Positions 11,223-23,943 of a stretch of DNA of 64,000 nucleotides are shown here, piece after piece. The stretch spans positions 22,410,728 through 22,474,727 of the forward strand of contig OY987229.1 of assembly GCA_963920705.1 (NCBI GenBank). The letters are read 5' to 3'. A program made the translations under genes and the position numbers. Within the stretch, counting starts at the first letter, position 1, and each line of letters opens with the position of its first letter. The stretch comes from Odiellus spinosus (taxonomy: Eukaryota > Arthropoda > Arachnida > Opiliones > Phalangiidae). Below the pieces are notes generated by a model. It searched no databases. It worked only from the letters and a program-made list of their open reading frames with translations, and was not told where the DNA came from.

Positions 11223-12326
11223 TCATATTTTTTATATTTTTTATATATTTTTATATTTTTTACAACTAAGTTTATATGATTTTCACCACGAAATAAGCTA
11301 TGCATCTTCGTTTAAAAATATATACCCCAAGAACTTGATTTGAACGAAAAGGAAAATGAAAAATAATATGGGGAGCTAGGCATATATATTTTTTGTTTGA
11401 ATATAATATATGAAATAAGAAAATCATATTGGAGATATTAATCTTATATAACTTGATATATACCAGTTTTATAAGCGAAAAAATATGGTGTAAATAAGGA
11501 AAAAAAACGGTTTTAGATGAGAAATATGTATTAAAGGTTATGAACAAATTTTGACGCTTTATGGTGGTAAATTTCAAGCCTAAAATTCAACCTAAAATAA
11601 AAATAATATTTAATAATTTCAAAAATTTTTAATTATATATAATTTTACCATGAATTTATTTAAACGCGTATGAATTTATATATCATATATATCATATGGT
11701 TCCCAAATAGGCGGAATTTTTCTATAAATTTAATCACCAGAGCAATTTTTTCATAATTTTTGATTAATTATATCAATTAATATTTGATAATCAACTGGGC
11801 TCTTGACCAATCAGATGCTAGAGTCTATCCCACTATATTGGATCTTTTATAGACACAGTTGATGTATTAATCAAGCTCTTTCATTAATTTAGTAAAATAA
11901 AACTGACGAAAATCATAAAAATTGATGAAATGGCCATATTTGAGCTAAGCCTAATTTTAATATTTTAAAAATTGAAATTGAAAAAGGGCGCGAATTAAAA
12001 GGCGGTCCACGTGATAATTTATCTTATTTATATACGAAATACAAAAGTAATTCACACACTATCTTTTAAAGCGGTCGCTGATTGGATGAAAAGTCACTGT
12101 AGTGAAATTCATTTTAAAACATAAAAACTACTTAAAAAATTATGAAAAAATTCAGTTTGGCATATTTTTACGTAAGCAATCATGAAAAATACTTAATTTT
12201 AGTTAATTGTATCCCTTTATTAGTGTTGCCCATGAATAAAACCATGGATATGCGCAAACGTAAACAATACACAGTAATGATTCTTGCATCTGAACGAACG
12301 AAATGAATAATGCTTGGCGTGATCTT

Positions 12327-12365
<39 letters not shown>

Positions 12366-12765
12366 GGGGTCCTCTTGTTTTTTCCAGCTCTCCAAACCTG
12401 TCGTTTCAATGGATGTTTGGCGTTTTCGAGTCCCAAGCGACTGTTACACTCCAGGGGGCCTCTGTATACGTTGTAGCCCGGTCCGTCTCTGGTGAATTTA
12501 CCCGCGAATCGGATGGTTTTTAACGGGATTTTTATCAAAGGAAGATGGGGAAATTCCGCATCCCTCGAGATTAGCTTCCCTAGCTTTACTTGTCATACAC
12601 TCTAAAAGTAAACGAGTTCTTTTAGGAGTTGAAATTAGTCTCAGTCACTGAGATTTCATATTTAGATTTGATTAGAATCGTTTTAAAAGCGATATATGAC
12701 GACATATATGACGCCGCCTTCTGTTCAAATCAGTTATAATTAAGTTGGATAATTTATATCGGGGA
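10836..12765. other. AT-rich stretch with homopolymer tracts, no gene recognised
   Basis: Poly-A runs near 11057-11071 and 11183-11216 and a poly-T run of about 33 near 12330-12363. Open frames here read through these homopolymers and are not credible genes. 11940-11960 contains the GCTAAGCCTAATTT motif also found in foldback elements and in the 26.8-kb array. Confidence 0.6.
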
Positions 12766-13995
12766 ACTATAATTCCATGAATTGTTATCTGGGAACTAAT
12801 TCCATGATTTCTTATGGTGGGAGAAATTCTATGAATCGTTTAGGGGGAAAAAGTACATGAATTGTTATCGGGGAACAAACTCCATAAATTGTTATGGTGG
12901 GAGAAATTCCATGAATTGTTATCGGGAACAAACTCCATGAATTGTTATCTAGGGACTAATTCCATGAATTGTTATCTAGGGACTAATTCCATGAATTGTT
13001 ATCTTGGGACTAATTCCATGAATTGTTATCTTGGGACTAATTCCATGAATTGTTATCTGGGAACTAATTCCATGAATTGTTATCTGGGAACTAATTCCAT
13101 GAATTGTTATCTGGGAACTAATTCCATGAATTGTTATCTGGGAACTAATTCCACGAATTGTTATCTGGGAACTAATTCCACGAATTGTTATCTGGGAACT
13201 AATTCCACGAATTGTTATCTGGGAACTAATTCCATGAATTGTTATCTGGGAACTAATTCCATGAATTGTTATCTGGGAACTAATTCCATGAATTGTTATC
13301 TGGGAACTAATTCCATGAATTGTTTAGGGGGAACTAATTCCATGAATTGTTATCGGGGAAAAAATTTCATGAATTCTTATGGTGGGAGAAATTCTATGAA
13401 TTGATTAGGGGGGAAAAGTACATGAATTGTTATCGGGGAACAAACTCCATAAATTCTTATGGTGGGAGAAATTCCATTAATTGTTATATGGGAACTAATT
13501 CCATGAATTGTATGGTGGAACAAAATCCTTAAACTTTATGGTGGGAGAAATTCCATGAATTGTTTAGGGGGAACTAATTCCATGAATTGTTTAGGGGGAA
13601 CTAATTCCATGAATTGTTTAGGGGGGAACAAATTCCACGAATTGTTTAGGGGGGAAATAATTCCACGAATTGTTTAGGGGGGAAATAATTCCACGAATTG
13701 TTTAGGGGGGAAATAATTCCACGAATTGTTTAGGGGGGAAATAATTCCACGAATTGTTTAGGGGGGAAATAATTCCACGAATTGTTTAAGGGGGGAAATA
13801 ATTCCACGAATTGTTTAAGGGGGGAAATAATTCCACGAATTGTTTAAGGGGGGAAATAATTCCACGAATTGTTTAAGGGGGGAAATAATTCCACGAATTG
13901 TTTAAGGGGGGAAATAATTCCACGAATTGTTTAAGGGGGGAAATAATTCCATGAATTGTTTAAGAGGGAACAAATTCCATGAATTGTTTAATGGA
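12766..13995. repeat. Minisatellite array, 27-29-bp unit
   Basis: The first subarray repeats CATGAATTGTTATCTGGGAA + CTAATTC (27 bp). After about 13560 it becomes CACGAATTGTTTAGGGGGGA + AATAATTC (28-29 bp), with the G run growing by one and an extra A appearing in later blocks. Because 27 is a multiple of three, the first part reads as a 180-residue frame; this is an artefact. Confidence 0.95.
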
Positions 13996-14605
13996 AAAAA
14001 AATCTCAAACGTTAGCAATATTTTATAGTTAAAATTATTTTGTGGATATTATTTACCGAGTAATATTTAAAAAATAAATTTATCCCTATTTTTCCTTTTG
14101 ATTATCGAAAAATATATGCTATAAAATAATTTTCGAATGAATTACGAGATAAAACATATATTATAAATAAATATTATAAATAAAATATTATCATATTGTA
14201 TTTTTATACGAATCATTATTTTAAAAAAAAATCTGAAGTAAAAATCTTCTTATTAAAGAAATAAATCGAGGATAGGGGAAACTTAACTAATGGTTTTCGA
14301 GGCTCCCTCGCGTAAATCTTATCCGATATATAGATCGAAAAGAGCATTACGTATTCTGGCATAATAAAATAAATGTAATAAAATATGCGGGTAATAGATG
14401 ATACCAAGGATATGTTTTGCGGTTAGTCGCCACGCAAACAATTTTACTAAACTATATACAAGAACCAATATCAATATACATTGTGTAATCAACGTATATC
14501 AACTCGGGTATTGTTTCCCTTCGCTAGAGTTTCGAGAATCTCCCACTAAAGATGCGTTTTCATGGTGTCTCTTAATTGTATAATTATATTGTGATCATAC
14601 GTGTC
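13996..14605. other. No recognised feature
   Basis: AT-rich. Nothing assigned. Confidence 0.5.
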
Positions 14606-16114
14606 CTATATTTTCAATGGGTTCCTATAAGTTCCTATATTTCAATATTTCCCAATAATTTTCATAGTATTTCTCCTATATTTTCCTATAGTTTCAATAG
14701 TAATTCTATATTTTCCTATAATTCCAATAATAATTCTCCTACATTTTCCTATAATTCCAATAATAATTCTCCTACATTTTCCTATAATTTCAATTGTATT
14801 TATCTTATAATTTCCTATAATTTCCATAGTAATTCTCCTATATTTTCCTAAAATTCCATAGTAATTATCCTATATTTTCCTATAATTTTAATTAAGTCTC
14901 CTACATTTTCCTATAATTTCAATTGTAATTCTCCTATTTTTCCTATAATTTCAATTGTAATTCTCCTATATTTTCCTATAATTTCAATTGTAATCCTCCT
15001 ATATTTTCCTGTAATTTCAATTGTAATTCTCCTATATTTTCCTATAATTTCAATTGTAATTCTCCTATATTTTCCTATAATTTCAATTGTAATCCTCCTA
15101 TATTTTCCTGTAATTTCAATTGTAATTCTCCTATATTTTCCTATAATTTCAATTGTAATTCTCCTATATTTTCCATTAATTTCAATTGTAATTCTCCTAT
15201 ATTTTTCTATAATTTCAATTGTAATTCTCCTATATTTTTCTATAATTTCAATTGTAATTCTCCTATATTTTCCTATAATTTCAATTGTAATTCTCCTATA
15301 TTTTCCTATAATTTCAATTGTAATCCTCCTATATTTTCCTGTAATTTCAATTGTAATTCTCCTATTTTTCCTATAATTTCAATTGTAATTCTCCTATTTT
15401 TCCTATAATTTCAATTGTAATTCTCCTATATTTTCCTATAATTTCAATTGTAATTCTCCTATATTTTCCTATAATTTCAATTGTAATTCTCCTATATTTT
15501 CCTATAAATTCAATTGTAATTCTCCTATATTTTCCTATAAATTCAATTGTAATTCTCCTATATTTTCCTATAATTTCAATTGTAATTCTCCTATATTATC
15601 CTATAATTTCAATTGTAATTCTCCTATTTTTCTATAATTTCAATGGTAATTCTCCTATATTTTCCTACAATTTTAATAGTAAATCTCCTATATTTTCCTG
15701 TAATTTCGATAGGAATTCTATATTTTCCTATAATTTCAATAGGAATTTTCCTATATTTTCCTATAATTTCAATAGGAATTCTATATTTTCCTATAATTTC
15801 TATAGGAATTCTATATATTCCTATAATTTCAATAGGAATTCTATATTTTCCTATAATTTCAATAGGAATTCTATATTTTCCTATAATTTCAATGGGAATT
15901 CTCCTACAATTTCAATGGGAATTCTCCTACATTTCCCTATATTTATCCAAGCATTATTCCCATAATTTCCTATAAATCAATGAAAACTCTCATTTTCCTA
16001 TAATTTCAATATCAATTCTATATTTTCCTATATTTCTATTCCTATAATTTCCTATAAATCGATGAAAATGTCCTATTTTCCTATATTTTTGGGAATTTTT
16101 TTATGGTCACCCTG
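14606..16114. repeat. CCTATATTTTCC minisatellite element (right end intact)
   Basis: A 33-bp unit (CAATTGTAATTCTCCTATAT + TTTCCTATAATTT) repeats for 1.5 kb, with AATAGGAATTCTATATTTTC variants to the right. The right boundary is TGGTCACCCTG, the complement of the CAGGGTGACCA end of related elements at 18146 and 50898. The left boundary is decayed. Frames of 60-110 residues inside are repeat artefacts. Confidence 0.85.
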
Positions 16115-16680
16115 CTAGAGAAATAAATAAATATTTATAATATAAATTCTTCCATGAAAACGTGACTTTAGAAGAGAAAACCTATAAATCTACGTGTATG
16201 ACAATAAATATAAAGATATGATATACCGGACGTCTTGAACTATAGGCGAATATATTCTATAGCGCCGGGCAAGCGCTGTTTCTCTCTCTCGGACGGACGG
16301 ATATTATAATAATAGGAAGAGCGATCTGAACTCAATAAAGACTCGCGCGGGCGTTCAGTTTTCAACGATAGGGGGCGCGCTACACTCATCTATTATGTAT
16401 TACAAGGGAACTTATACAGATATCGATCTATAATATACCTTCTCCCCTTTCGAATAGATATAATAGCTCTTTCAATTGAGTTTGAATGGATATAAAAACA
16501 TGCCGTTATTTCGGCGTTCATTTAATTTCGTTCGCGATTTAATTAGGTCTAAAATGATACTTATTATTCTAACGTCATTAAAACTTAATCAAATTAATAA
16601 GATTTAAGTACAAAAATAATTGTCAGCGGATAGTGCTCGGAATTGGATAACCATTTTCTATTTCGGATTGATTATTTGTG
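16115..16680. other. No recognised feature
   Basis: Moderately GC-richer near 16260-16380. No gene or repeat assigned. Confidence 0.45.
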
Positions 16681-16692
16681 AATAAACAAACG

Positions 16693-17090
16693 CGATTCGT
16701 AAATTCGGATTAAATTTAAATGGATTAGGGTTTATCCGAAGATAAACGTTTGAAGCGGTCGAAGCTTTATCTATTAACGAGTTATTCGAATTAAAACGTA
16801 TAACTATGGATAAGAAAATTCGAATTCTTAGAATTCGTGGAAAATAAATTATTTCAAATTTATTTAAAATTCGAAGAAAATAAATAGGTTTAAATTTTAT
16901 TTATTATTTTTGAAGAAAATAAATTTTTAAATTATTCTTTATTTGAATTATATAACTCGGATAATATTCTAGGATAAGTTGAAATTATCTTGGATAAAAA
17001 GACACACGAATATTATTTTATCTTCGGATAAGTTAACTGGATTTATAAATAGGTATATTTTTAAACAAACGGATAATATCCAAATTTAAT
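16693..17090 (+). repeat. Family C dispersed element, copy 4 (diverged)
   Basis: Recognised by the order of landmarks: GTTTATCCGAAGATAAACG, CGTATAACTATGGATAAGAA, CGGATAATATTCTAGGATAA, AACGGATAATATCCA. It has clearly diverged from the other copies and CAGAAG copy 4 lies at its right edge. Confidence 0.65.
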
Positions 17091-17099
17091 TCAGTATAG

Positions 17100-17437
17100 C
17101 AGAAGTAGATGAAACCCTCCTTTGAAGTCTACTACTCTAATGTTCGATATAGCGCTCCTCCCTGTATGGGTAAAATTCCCAATTTTACGAGATCGGAGGG
17201 GTCCTACTTCATACCCCCTTGTCTACGCAAAATTGGAAATTCTCTCTCTCCACAAACGACGACGTTTTTTGGACGAACTCCGAGGCTGCTAGAGATATTC
17301 GCTCGACGAACTCCCGCTCCGAAAATATCTACCGTTAGGAGGCGTACGAATCGCGCTTTTTGAAACTAACCCATACAGAGAGGGGTAGACAAGACCAGGG
17401 AGTAATAGACTTCAAAGGAGGGTTTCATCGGCTTCTG
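17100..17437 (-). mobile_element. CAGAAG-family element, copy 4
   Basis: 338 bp, reverse orientation, asymmetric TAGATG end at the plus-strand left. Perfect TSD AGTATAG (17093-17099 and 17438-17444). Confidence 0.95.
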
Positions 17438-17444
17438 AGTATAG

Positions 17445-18145
17445 TTATACAAATTCCGAGGGTGCGCAATTTAACAATGATTAACTTTATCATCCGTGTA
17501 ATATTAATATCATATCATCATTTTCATATATCATAAATCCATAATATATATATATTCGCTTCGATAAATAAATCTTATTCTTCGGAGAATATATTATAGA
17601 TTAATTTTTCCCCTTATAATAAGAATTTATTATGATATAGACGTCACTTTGAATTTGAAATGTGTAAAGAAAAGGTGAATAAATCCATTGGCGAATTTAT
17701 TTCGCGTAAAAAGTACAATTTATTATAGTGTCTGTACCTTCACTCTTACATTCTCGCCGTGATTTATAGCTCTTGAATTGACAGTTGCCCTGAACTTTTG
17801 TTAGGCCGCGAGAGTGAAAATCCCGCCGCGTTCGCCCTTTCTAGACAACTTATATGGATATAATACGCGTCAAACACTCTATTACTTAAATACATAACCG
17901 TAGAATCTACGGCGGAAGAATTCGTCATGTTAAAACATATTGATAAAAACGTCATACATTTTTTTTTACAATTTATAAGTTGTTCTTTTTTATAGCTATA
18001 AAAATCATGAGGGTAAAAAAATCAATATTTTCATTTTATTTTAACAATAACGTCTTATGCCAACATTTTCGCTTGAAATCATTTTATGTCGACTTCAATT
18101 AATAATAAAGATTTATTATTATTATTTTTATTTTTCGAACAACAT
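17445..18145. other. No recognised feature
   Basis: AT-rich. Short frames only, none recognisable. Confidence 0.5.
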
Positions 18146-18254
18146 CAGGGTGACCACTTTTCCTATATTTCCTATATTTTGACCTCCTTCCTATTTTCTC
18201 CTATAATTTAATGTCAATTCCTATAATCTCCTATATTTCTACTCAAAATCTCGG

Positions 18255-18690
18255 TATATACCCATTGAATAGAATCCTATTGGACCGAATTCCCATTGGT
18301 CCGAAATAAAAAATAAATAGTCCCAATCAACCGAATCTTGGCCGACCGAGCCCAATGCACCGAATTCCCATTGAACCGAAATCCCGCTGAACCGAATCCC
18401 GCTGAACCGAATCCCCCATAGACCGAATTTCCCATTGGGCCGAAGCCAAAAAGGGCGTCCCGATGAATTTAAGCCGATAATGGTTAGGTTAGGTTAGGTT
18501 AGGTTAGGTTAGAATGTGTTAATGGACTTCTGATTGTGAACGTCGGTCGAATGGGATTGACGGTCGAATGGGATTCGGTCGAATGGGATTCTGGTTTACG
18601 AAAAAGTATCGGTTGAATGGGATTATGGATCGAATGGGATTCTGCCCAATGGGATTCTGTCCAATGGAATTCTGTCCAATGGTCGAGAAG
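18255..18690. repeat. Inverted short-unit array around a TTAGG core
   Basis: The left arm repeats ACCGAATCCCATTG-like units on the plus strand. The right arm repeats the complement (GTCGAATGGGATTC). The arms are separated by the (TTAGG)n tract at 18482. The arms are short and imperfect, so the structure is a foldback of diverged units rather than a clean palindrome. Confidence 0.8.
18482..18512. repeat. (TTAGG)6 interstitial telomere-type repeat
   Basis: Six perfect GGTTA units plus one base. TTAGG is the telomere unit of most insects and many other arthropods. Its position at the centre of an inverted array, not at a chromosome end, marks it as interstitial. Confidence 0.95.
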
Positions 18691-19031
18691 CAAAATCTCT
18701 AGTTAAGGGTAAAGTTCTAAATCACCCTGTCAGCTGTGGCTGTATAAGATTATTTTAGCTTAACTGTACATTTTCCAGTTAAAATAGTCTGTAAAATTCC
18801 ATACTATTTAAGCAATTAATATTAATACCGTGTTTAAACCGGTGGCGAGAGTTGTGACGCGATAATAAACATGGTTCCTACTTTTAATTAATTATTTTAC
18901 TATTTTATCATATATTTTACTTATTTCTTCCTATTTTATCCTATATTTTACATAAAATTCTTCCTATATTCTCCTATATTTCGCAATGAAATTTCCTATA
19001 TAGGATTTTCAAATTTTCAGTGGTCACCCTG

Positions 19032-19459
19032 CGAACTCCAAATAGAAATTGAGTAGCATATCATTAAAAAAACTTTTCAAAATATATATAAATATGTCAT
19101 AGAAAAAAATTACATTCATAGTAAAAATAAATTTTTTATAATCCCCATTTTCGAACTTTTAAAATTCAAATTCCCGCAATCTACGTCATCACTATGGTCA
19201 CGTGACTTCGTTATTGTATACGGTTGATTCCCTGGCATTCTGGCACCATTGATATGTTCACTTTCGCGCTGTCTTTTTCGTAAAAGTACTTAATCCATAA
19301 AATCGTAGATTAATTATGAAAATATTACGGTATATATTACCGATATATGAAACTTAAATAGTAATTAACGACTTGTATGTTTCAACTAATCGAGCGACTA
19401 ATACGTTTAACCTAAATCCAATTTGATAAACGTTTTCGTGTATAGTTGGCCTCCCTGTA
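19032..19459 (+). repeat. Family D element, left-truncated copy
   Basis: Starts inside the GAACTCCAAATAGAAATTGA region, where it meets the end of the CAGGGTGACCAC element. It continues through the ATATATATAAATATGTCATAG and CTACGTCATCACTATGGTCA landmarks and the TTTCGCGCTGTCTTTTTCGT module (19259-19297). A GCCTCCCTGTAA-like right end is seen near 19449. Confidence 0.65.
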
Positions 19460-19864
19460 AGTGAGTTATCCCGAGGGTATAAAATTAGTAAGACTGTAAG
19501 ACCCACGCATCGGGTGTTTTCTTGGAAATATGGCTTCTGAGGGGGTAATATTAAATGTTATATACGAAGATATTCATTAATATAAGCGGAACACGGCGTG
19601 CATGACGGGCTCGATTATTTCTCGTAATAGCTAAGACCACCTACAGTGTCCGAGTCCTTCGATCTGCCGCCGTAATGTATACTATATACCTATCTATAGT
19701 GGGTGCTGAGTGACGTTTTATCTCTTCATTTCGATACGCTTGTCAATTTTAAGAGCGTTTTACATTTTGATTAAATATTTAGATTGGTCTAAAAGCAATC
19801 GTGAAATGAATGGAATTATATACCGAATAGGGACTCTAGAATTAAACCTGATTATTATATTTTT
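19460..19864. other. No recognised feature
   Basis: Nothing assigned. The 78-residue open frame reaching into the next repeat is not credible. Confidence 0.45.
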
Positions 19865-20005
19865 CATGAACTCCGAATGGAAATTGAGTAGCATTTTCGG
19901 AAAGATCGTTAAAAAACGATTCAAAATATATATACATATGTTATAGAAATAAATTATAGTGACTGTAAAAATACATATTTTAAAATCGTCATTTTCTAAA
20001 TTTTA
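19865..20005 (+). repeat. Family D left end adjoining satellite B
   Basis: CATGAACTCCGAATGGAAAT, AACGATTCAAAATATATATA and the following block match other D copies. The sequence then passes directly into the satellite B array instead of the D right half. Confidence 0.75.
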
Positions 20006-21250
20006 AAAACATTTCAAAAATGAGCCCTTTATTTAAATGGCTATAACTTTTCTCCACGACCTCCTAGGCATAAACCGATTGCACCATTGAAAGTAGACAT
20101 TCCGAATGTTATTTTAAGATCATAAAATCTTGCTTCGCCACTACTTAAAGTTGTTTCGCCACTCGATGGAAATCGAGAAAAAAATCCAAAAATTAGCCCT
20201 AAATTGAAATGGCCGTAACTTTTCTCCTCGACCTCCTAGGCATAAACCGATTGCACCATTAGAAAGTAGACATTCCGTTTATTATTTTAAGATCATAAAA
20301 TCTTGTTTCGCCACTCGTTAAAGTTGTTTCGCCACTCGATGGAAATCGAGAAAAAAATCCAAAAATTAGCCCTAAATTGAAATGGCCGTAACTTTTCTTC
20401 TCGACCTTCTAGGCATAAACCGATTGCACCATTAGAAAGTAGACATTCCGTTTATTATTTTAAGATCATAAAATATTGCTTCGCCACTCGTTAAAGTTGT
20501 TTCGCCACTCGATGGAAATCGAGAAAAAATCCAAAAATTAGCCCTAAATTGAAATGGCCGTAACTTTTCTTCTCCACCTCCTAGGCATAAACCGATTGCA
20601 CCATTAGAAATTAGACATTCCGTTTATTATTTTAAGATCATAAAATATTGCTTCGCCACTCGTTAAAGTTGTTTCGCCACTCTGTAGCAATCGAGCAAAA
20701 GTCCAAAAAAAGAGCCCTTTATATTAAAATGCAAATGGCCGTAACTTTTCTCCTCGACCTCCTAGGCATAAACCGATTGCACCATTAGAAAGTAGACATT
20801 CCGTTTATTATTTTAAGATCATAAAATATTGCTTCGTCACTCGTTAAAGTTGTTTCGCCACTCTGTAGCAATCGAGCAAAAATCCAAAAATGAGCCCTGT
20901 ATCGAAATTAAAATGGCCGTAACTTTTCTCCACGACTTCCTAGGCATAAACCGATTGCACCATTAGAAAGTAGACATTCCGTATATTATTTTAAGATCAT
21001 AAAATATTGCTTCGCCACTCATTAAAGTTGTTTCGCCACCCGATAGAAATCGCGCAAAAATCCAAAAATGAGCCCTTTATATTAAAATACAAATGGCCGT
21101 AACTTTTCTCCCCGACCTCCTAGGCATAAACCGATTGCACCATTAGAAAGTAGACATTCCGTATATTATTTTAAGATCATAAAATATTATTTTGCCACCC
21201 AAAAAAGGTGTTTCGCCACTCGATAGATATCGAGCAAATATTGAAATGTA
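20006..21250. repeat. Satellite B array, 172-181-bp unit, about 7 copies
   Basis: Each unit contains GGCCGTAACTTTTCTCC, CCTAGGCATAAACCGATTGC, GTAGACATTCCGT and one or two TTGTTTCGCCACTC blocks. Successive TAAACCGATT positions (20071, 20243, 20416, 20588, 20769, 20947, 21127) give spacings of 172, 173, 172, 181, 178 and 180. The unit is close to one nucleosome repeat in length. An isolated copy lies at 55125-55310. Confidence 0.93.
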
Positions 21251-22600
21251 AATGACCATAAAATTATTGTTTGATTAATACAATTTTCAATATAGTAGAA
21301 TTATAAAAAGTACTAAGCTAAAATAATACAATAGTTTGACGATACAAACGAGTCTAACACGCTATATTATCCGTTATACTTGGAGAAACAACATTATCCG
21401 TGAAAAAAAAAAGGTCGAAACCTCTCTTGGCCAAATGACTTTAGTTGGCGCATTGTAACTGTCTGTGAAACCGCTTAAAGAGCTATAGGAGGTGGCAACG
21501 CAATTCTCTCAAACCTCCGAAGTTTTTTTTGGGGGGGATCGCTTTCTTTAGTTTCTACCTTGATGGGACAATAATAAGGACCTACTTACGCGACCATACG
21601 GGGGGGAGAATGGGCGGGTAGCCCCCCTTCGGTCTTTCTTAACCACCCTCTTCCAAAACGAGGCGGAAATGACTATCCCGTTAAAGGTGTAGTCTAGTGG
21701 AAACATTCGGGTTTTTAGTTTCTCAATGATGTAAATGATATATATAATAGCAAAATATTTAGAGAGTACCAGGCTGACGCGCAGACTCCAAGTTACCGAG
21801 CTACGGCGATCGCTTGAAATTAAAATAGGCCAATGGCTCAGACATATTTAGAATTCTTATTTTTAAACAATGATGTGACATCAACGATTCAAGGAATGAT
21901 ACGTAATCATTGTTTATGCTTAATACTGCCGAATAATAATTAACTTTTAACTAATAATTAAGTAGTTTAGTGAAGCCATTTATTAATACAATTCAGAACT
22001 GATCGGCAGTTTACGTGTGTACTTTAAATCTGTCTAATAAATTATTAAATTAATTACAGCCTTTGATGATGTTAAATACGTTCTCAATTACGTAATCACT
22101 TTAGTACAGTCAAAGATACAGACTAGAACGCGTCTGTGATTGGCCCTCACGTTCTTATATACCGGAAAAGCCTTTTACCTTCTTATTTGTGTTCTCATCG
22201 TGTAAATTGAACGATAAAAATTAATCAATATCGACGAATTTCAAACTTAACGCTCGAATAAAATTTTACTATTAAATATTTTAAATTATAATTAAACCAA
22301 CAGACCGTGTATGGAAAGCGCATCAAAACGCGGGTGTCAAAGATATATGAATTGAAATAGGTTTTTAGCCTATATTTACGAAAGTTCAGCTTTATCCCGA
22401 GTTCAATTCAGTTCAGCTTGTAGTTATTATTCGGTTATAATGCTTAATGAAGCGTTAATTTCCCTGTTTATTTGAGCAAATGATTGACTGGCGCGTCACT
22501 CCATACGGAACCAAACCTTCTTATGAAAATTTGAGATTATATATACTTAATTAAAAGAAAAGGTCAGATTTTCATCGTACTGGATCTTCGCGCGTTTCAA
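21251..22600. other. No recognised feature
   Basis: Includes a GC-richer stretch at 21470-21690. No gene, RNA gene or repeat family was recognised in 1.35 kb. Confidence 0.45.
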
Positions 22601-22607
22601 GCGATAT

Positions 22608-22945
22608 CAGAAGCCGATGAAACCCTCCTTTCAAGTCTACTACTCTAATGTTCCATATAGCGCCCCTCTCTGTATGGGTAAAATTCCCAATTTTACGAGA
22701 TCGGAGGGGTCCTACTTCATACCCCCCTGTCTACGCAAAATTGGAAATTCTCTCTCTCCACAAACGACGACGTTTTTTTGACGAACTCCGAGGCTGCTAG
22801 AGATATTCGCTCGACGAACTCCCGCTCCGAAAACATCTACCGTTAGGAGGCGTACGGATCGCGCCTTTTGAGAATAACCCATACAGAGAGGGGTAGACAA
22901 GACCCGGGAGTAATAGACTTCAAAGGAGGGTTTCATCGGCTTCTG
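22608..22945 (-). mobile_element. CAGAAG-family element, copy 5
   Basis: 338 bp, reverse orientation, symmetric ends. Perfect TSD GCGATAT (22601-22607 and 22946-22952). TTCTCAAAAGG + GATGTTTT subfamily (read on the minus strand). Confidence 0.95.
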
Positions 22946-23057
22946 GCGATATCAATATCAAATTTCTTAATCGATTTGAAACGGTAAAATCAAATCGATA
23001 TTTAAATCGCCAGGAATCGTTTTTAAGGGGTCACGTGTTCACGCGTTATCTTTATAA

Positions 23058-23190
23058 ATCGATTTATCGTAACTTCATCTATCGGTTGTTGAAACAGAAT
23101 CGGTACGAAACTGGTTCCCGAAGCAGTTTCGAGAAGTCGAATCGAATCAATTCTAGCGAAACGTTTTGAAACCTAGTATGAACGCGGTTA
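23058..23190 (+). repeat. Family G dispersed repeat, copy 1
   Basis: Shares ATCGATTTAT, CTTCATCTAT.GGTTGTTGA, AATCGGTACGAAACTGGTTC and CCGAAGCAGTTT with 40368-40553. The pair also share TAGTATGAACGCGG just to the right. Confidence 0.7.
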
Positions 23191-23588
23191 TATAGAGTTA
23201 ATCGCCCAAATCTCTGAATTTGCTGGATGGTCTAAATCCGAATGTAATTAATTATTATTAATAATTAACTGATTATCCATATATTTGTGGATTATCTTGA
23301 CCAAACACCGATCTCTAGTTTCAACAGATAAAGGTAGCAAAAACCCTGATAGATTATCCCTTTAGTACGATATATTTGTTTGCCCGTTTGAAAATTGGCT
23401 TGATTGTAACCCCCCTATTTCTCCCACCAGTTCCAAAAAAAAACCGACCATTGGAAGTGGCTTAGTATATACTTCATGAGGCTGTTAAATGGGGGGACCA
23501 CGAAAAGTGCTAGGTTGGCCGAGATACCTTTTTTTTATTTCGACGTTTTGGGGGACTTTTTTGCGTGTGTTTCTTTCTATCTTTGATA
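23191..23588. other. No recognised feature
   Basis: Contains the TAGTATGAACGCGG tail of family G, otherwise unassigned. Confidence 0.45.
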
Positions 23589-23859
23589 ATGAAAGCTATA
23601 GTCAAGTGGTACCGTGACTGTCGATCGCGGGCCTTAGTCTATATATCATGGGAAATGGAAGATGACGATTGGTGGGGACAACGGCGTTCGTTTGCCGTCC
23701 AAAATAAAGGCGCTTAGAACCCAAATGCGCGATCCAACACGACACGAGCTGGCGTGGGCGGATATCCCAATTCACTTCGCCAGGCGCCGAGGAAAGTATG
23801 TCAAAATCGATAAACGCGATTCCGAGAGTGCGTGGGAAAACAAGGTGGTGACGAAGTGA
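23589..23859 (+). other. GC-richer stretch with two overlapping short open frames
   Basis: Base composition is clearly GC-richer than its surroundings. One frame (23589-23717, 42 codons) starts MKAIVKWYRDC and contains DDDWWG; another (23662-23859, 65 codons) contains RDPTRHELAWADIP and ends ENKVVTK. Neither is recognised, neither has a clear splice acceptor or donor, and they overlap in different frames, so at most one can be real. It could be a degraded exon or part of a GC-rich transposon. Confidence 0.25.
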
Positions 23860-23943
23860 ACTGATCTATGATTCGCCCTTACTCATTTTAGGCGTTTATA
23901 GCTTTATATGACTTGGGACGTGGAAAAATTAAAATATTTGTAG

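Larger units (their letters stand above)
18146..19031. mobile_element. CAGGGTGACCAC element with CCTATATTT repeats, carrying a nested foldback array
   Basis: Ends CAGGGTGACCAC and GTGGTCACCCTG form a 12-bp perfect inverted repeat. Sequence just inside both ends is CCTATATTT-rich, as in the elements at 14606 and 50898. The middle (18255-18690) is a separate inverted array. Flanks AACAACAT / CGAACTCC show no duplication, and the right end abuts a family D left part. Confidence 0.75.

Noticed and set aside
12330..12363. Poly-T run as the tail of a SINE or LINE
   Set aside because: No retroposon body, pol III boxes or flanking duplication could be recognised beside it.
12862..13404. 180-codon frame with repeated TNSMNCYLG
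   Set aside because: The unit is 27 bp, a multiple of three, so the frame repeats without stops. There is no signal peptide, conserved domain or splice site.
15643..15975. Hydrophobic 110-codon frame (ISIGILYFPI repeats)
   Set aside because: Minisatellite translation; the hydrophobic look comes from AT-rich codons.
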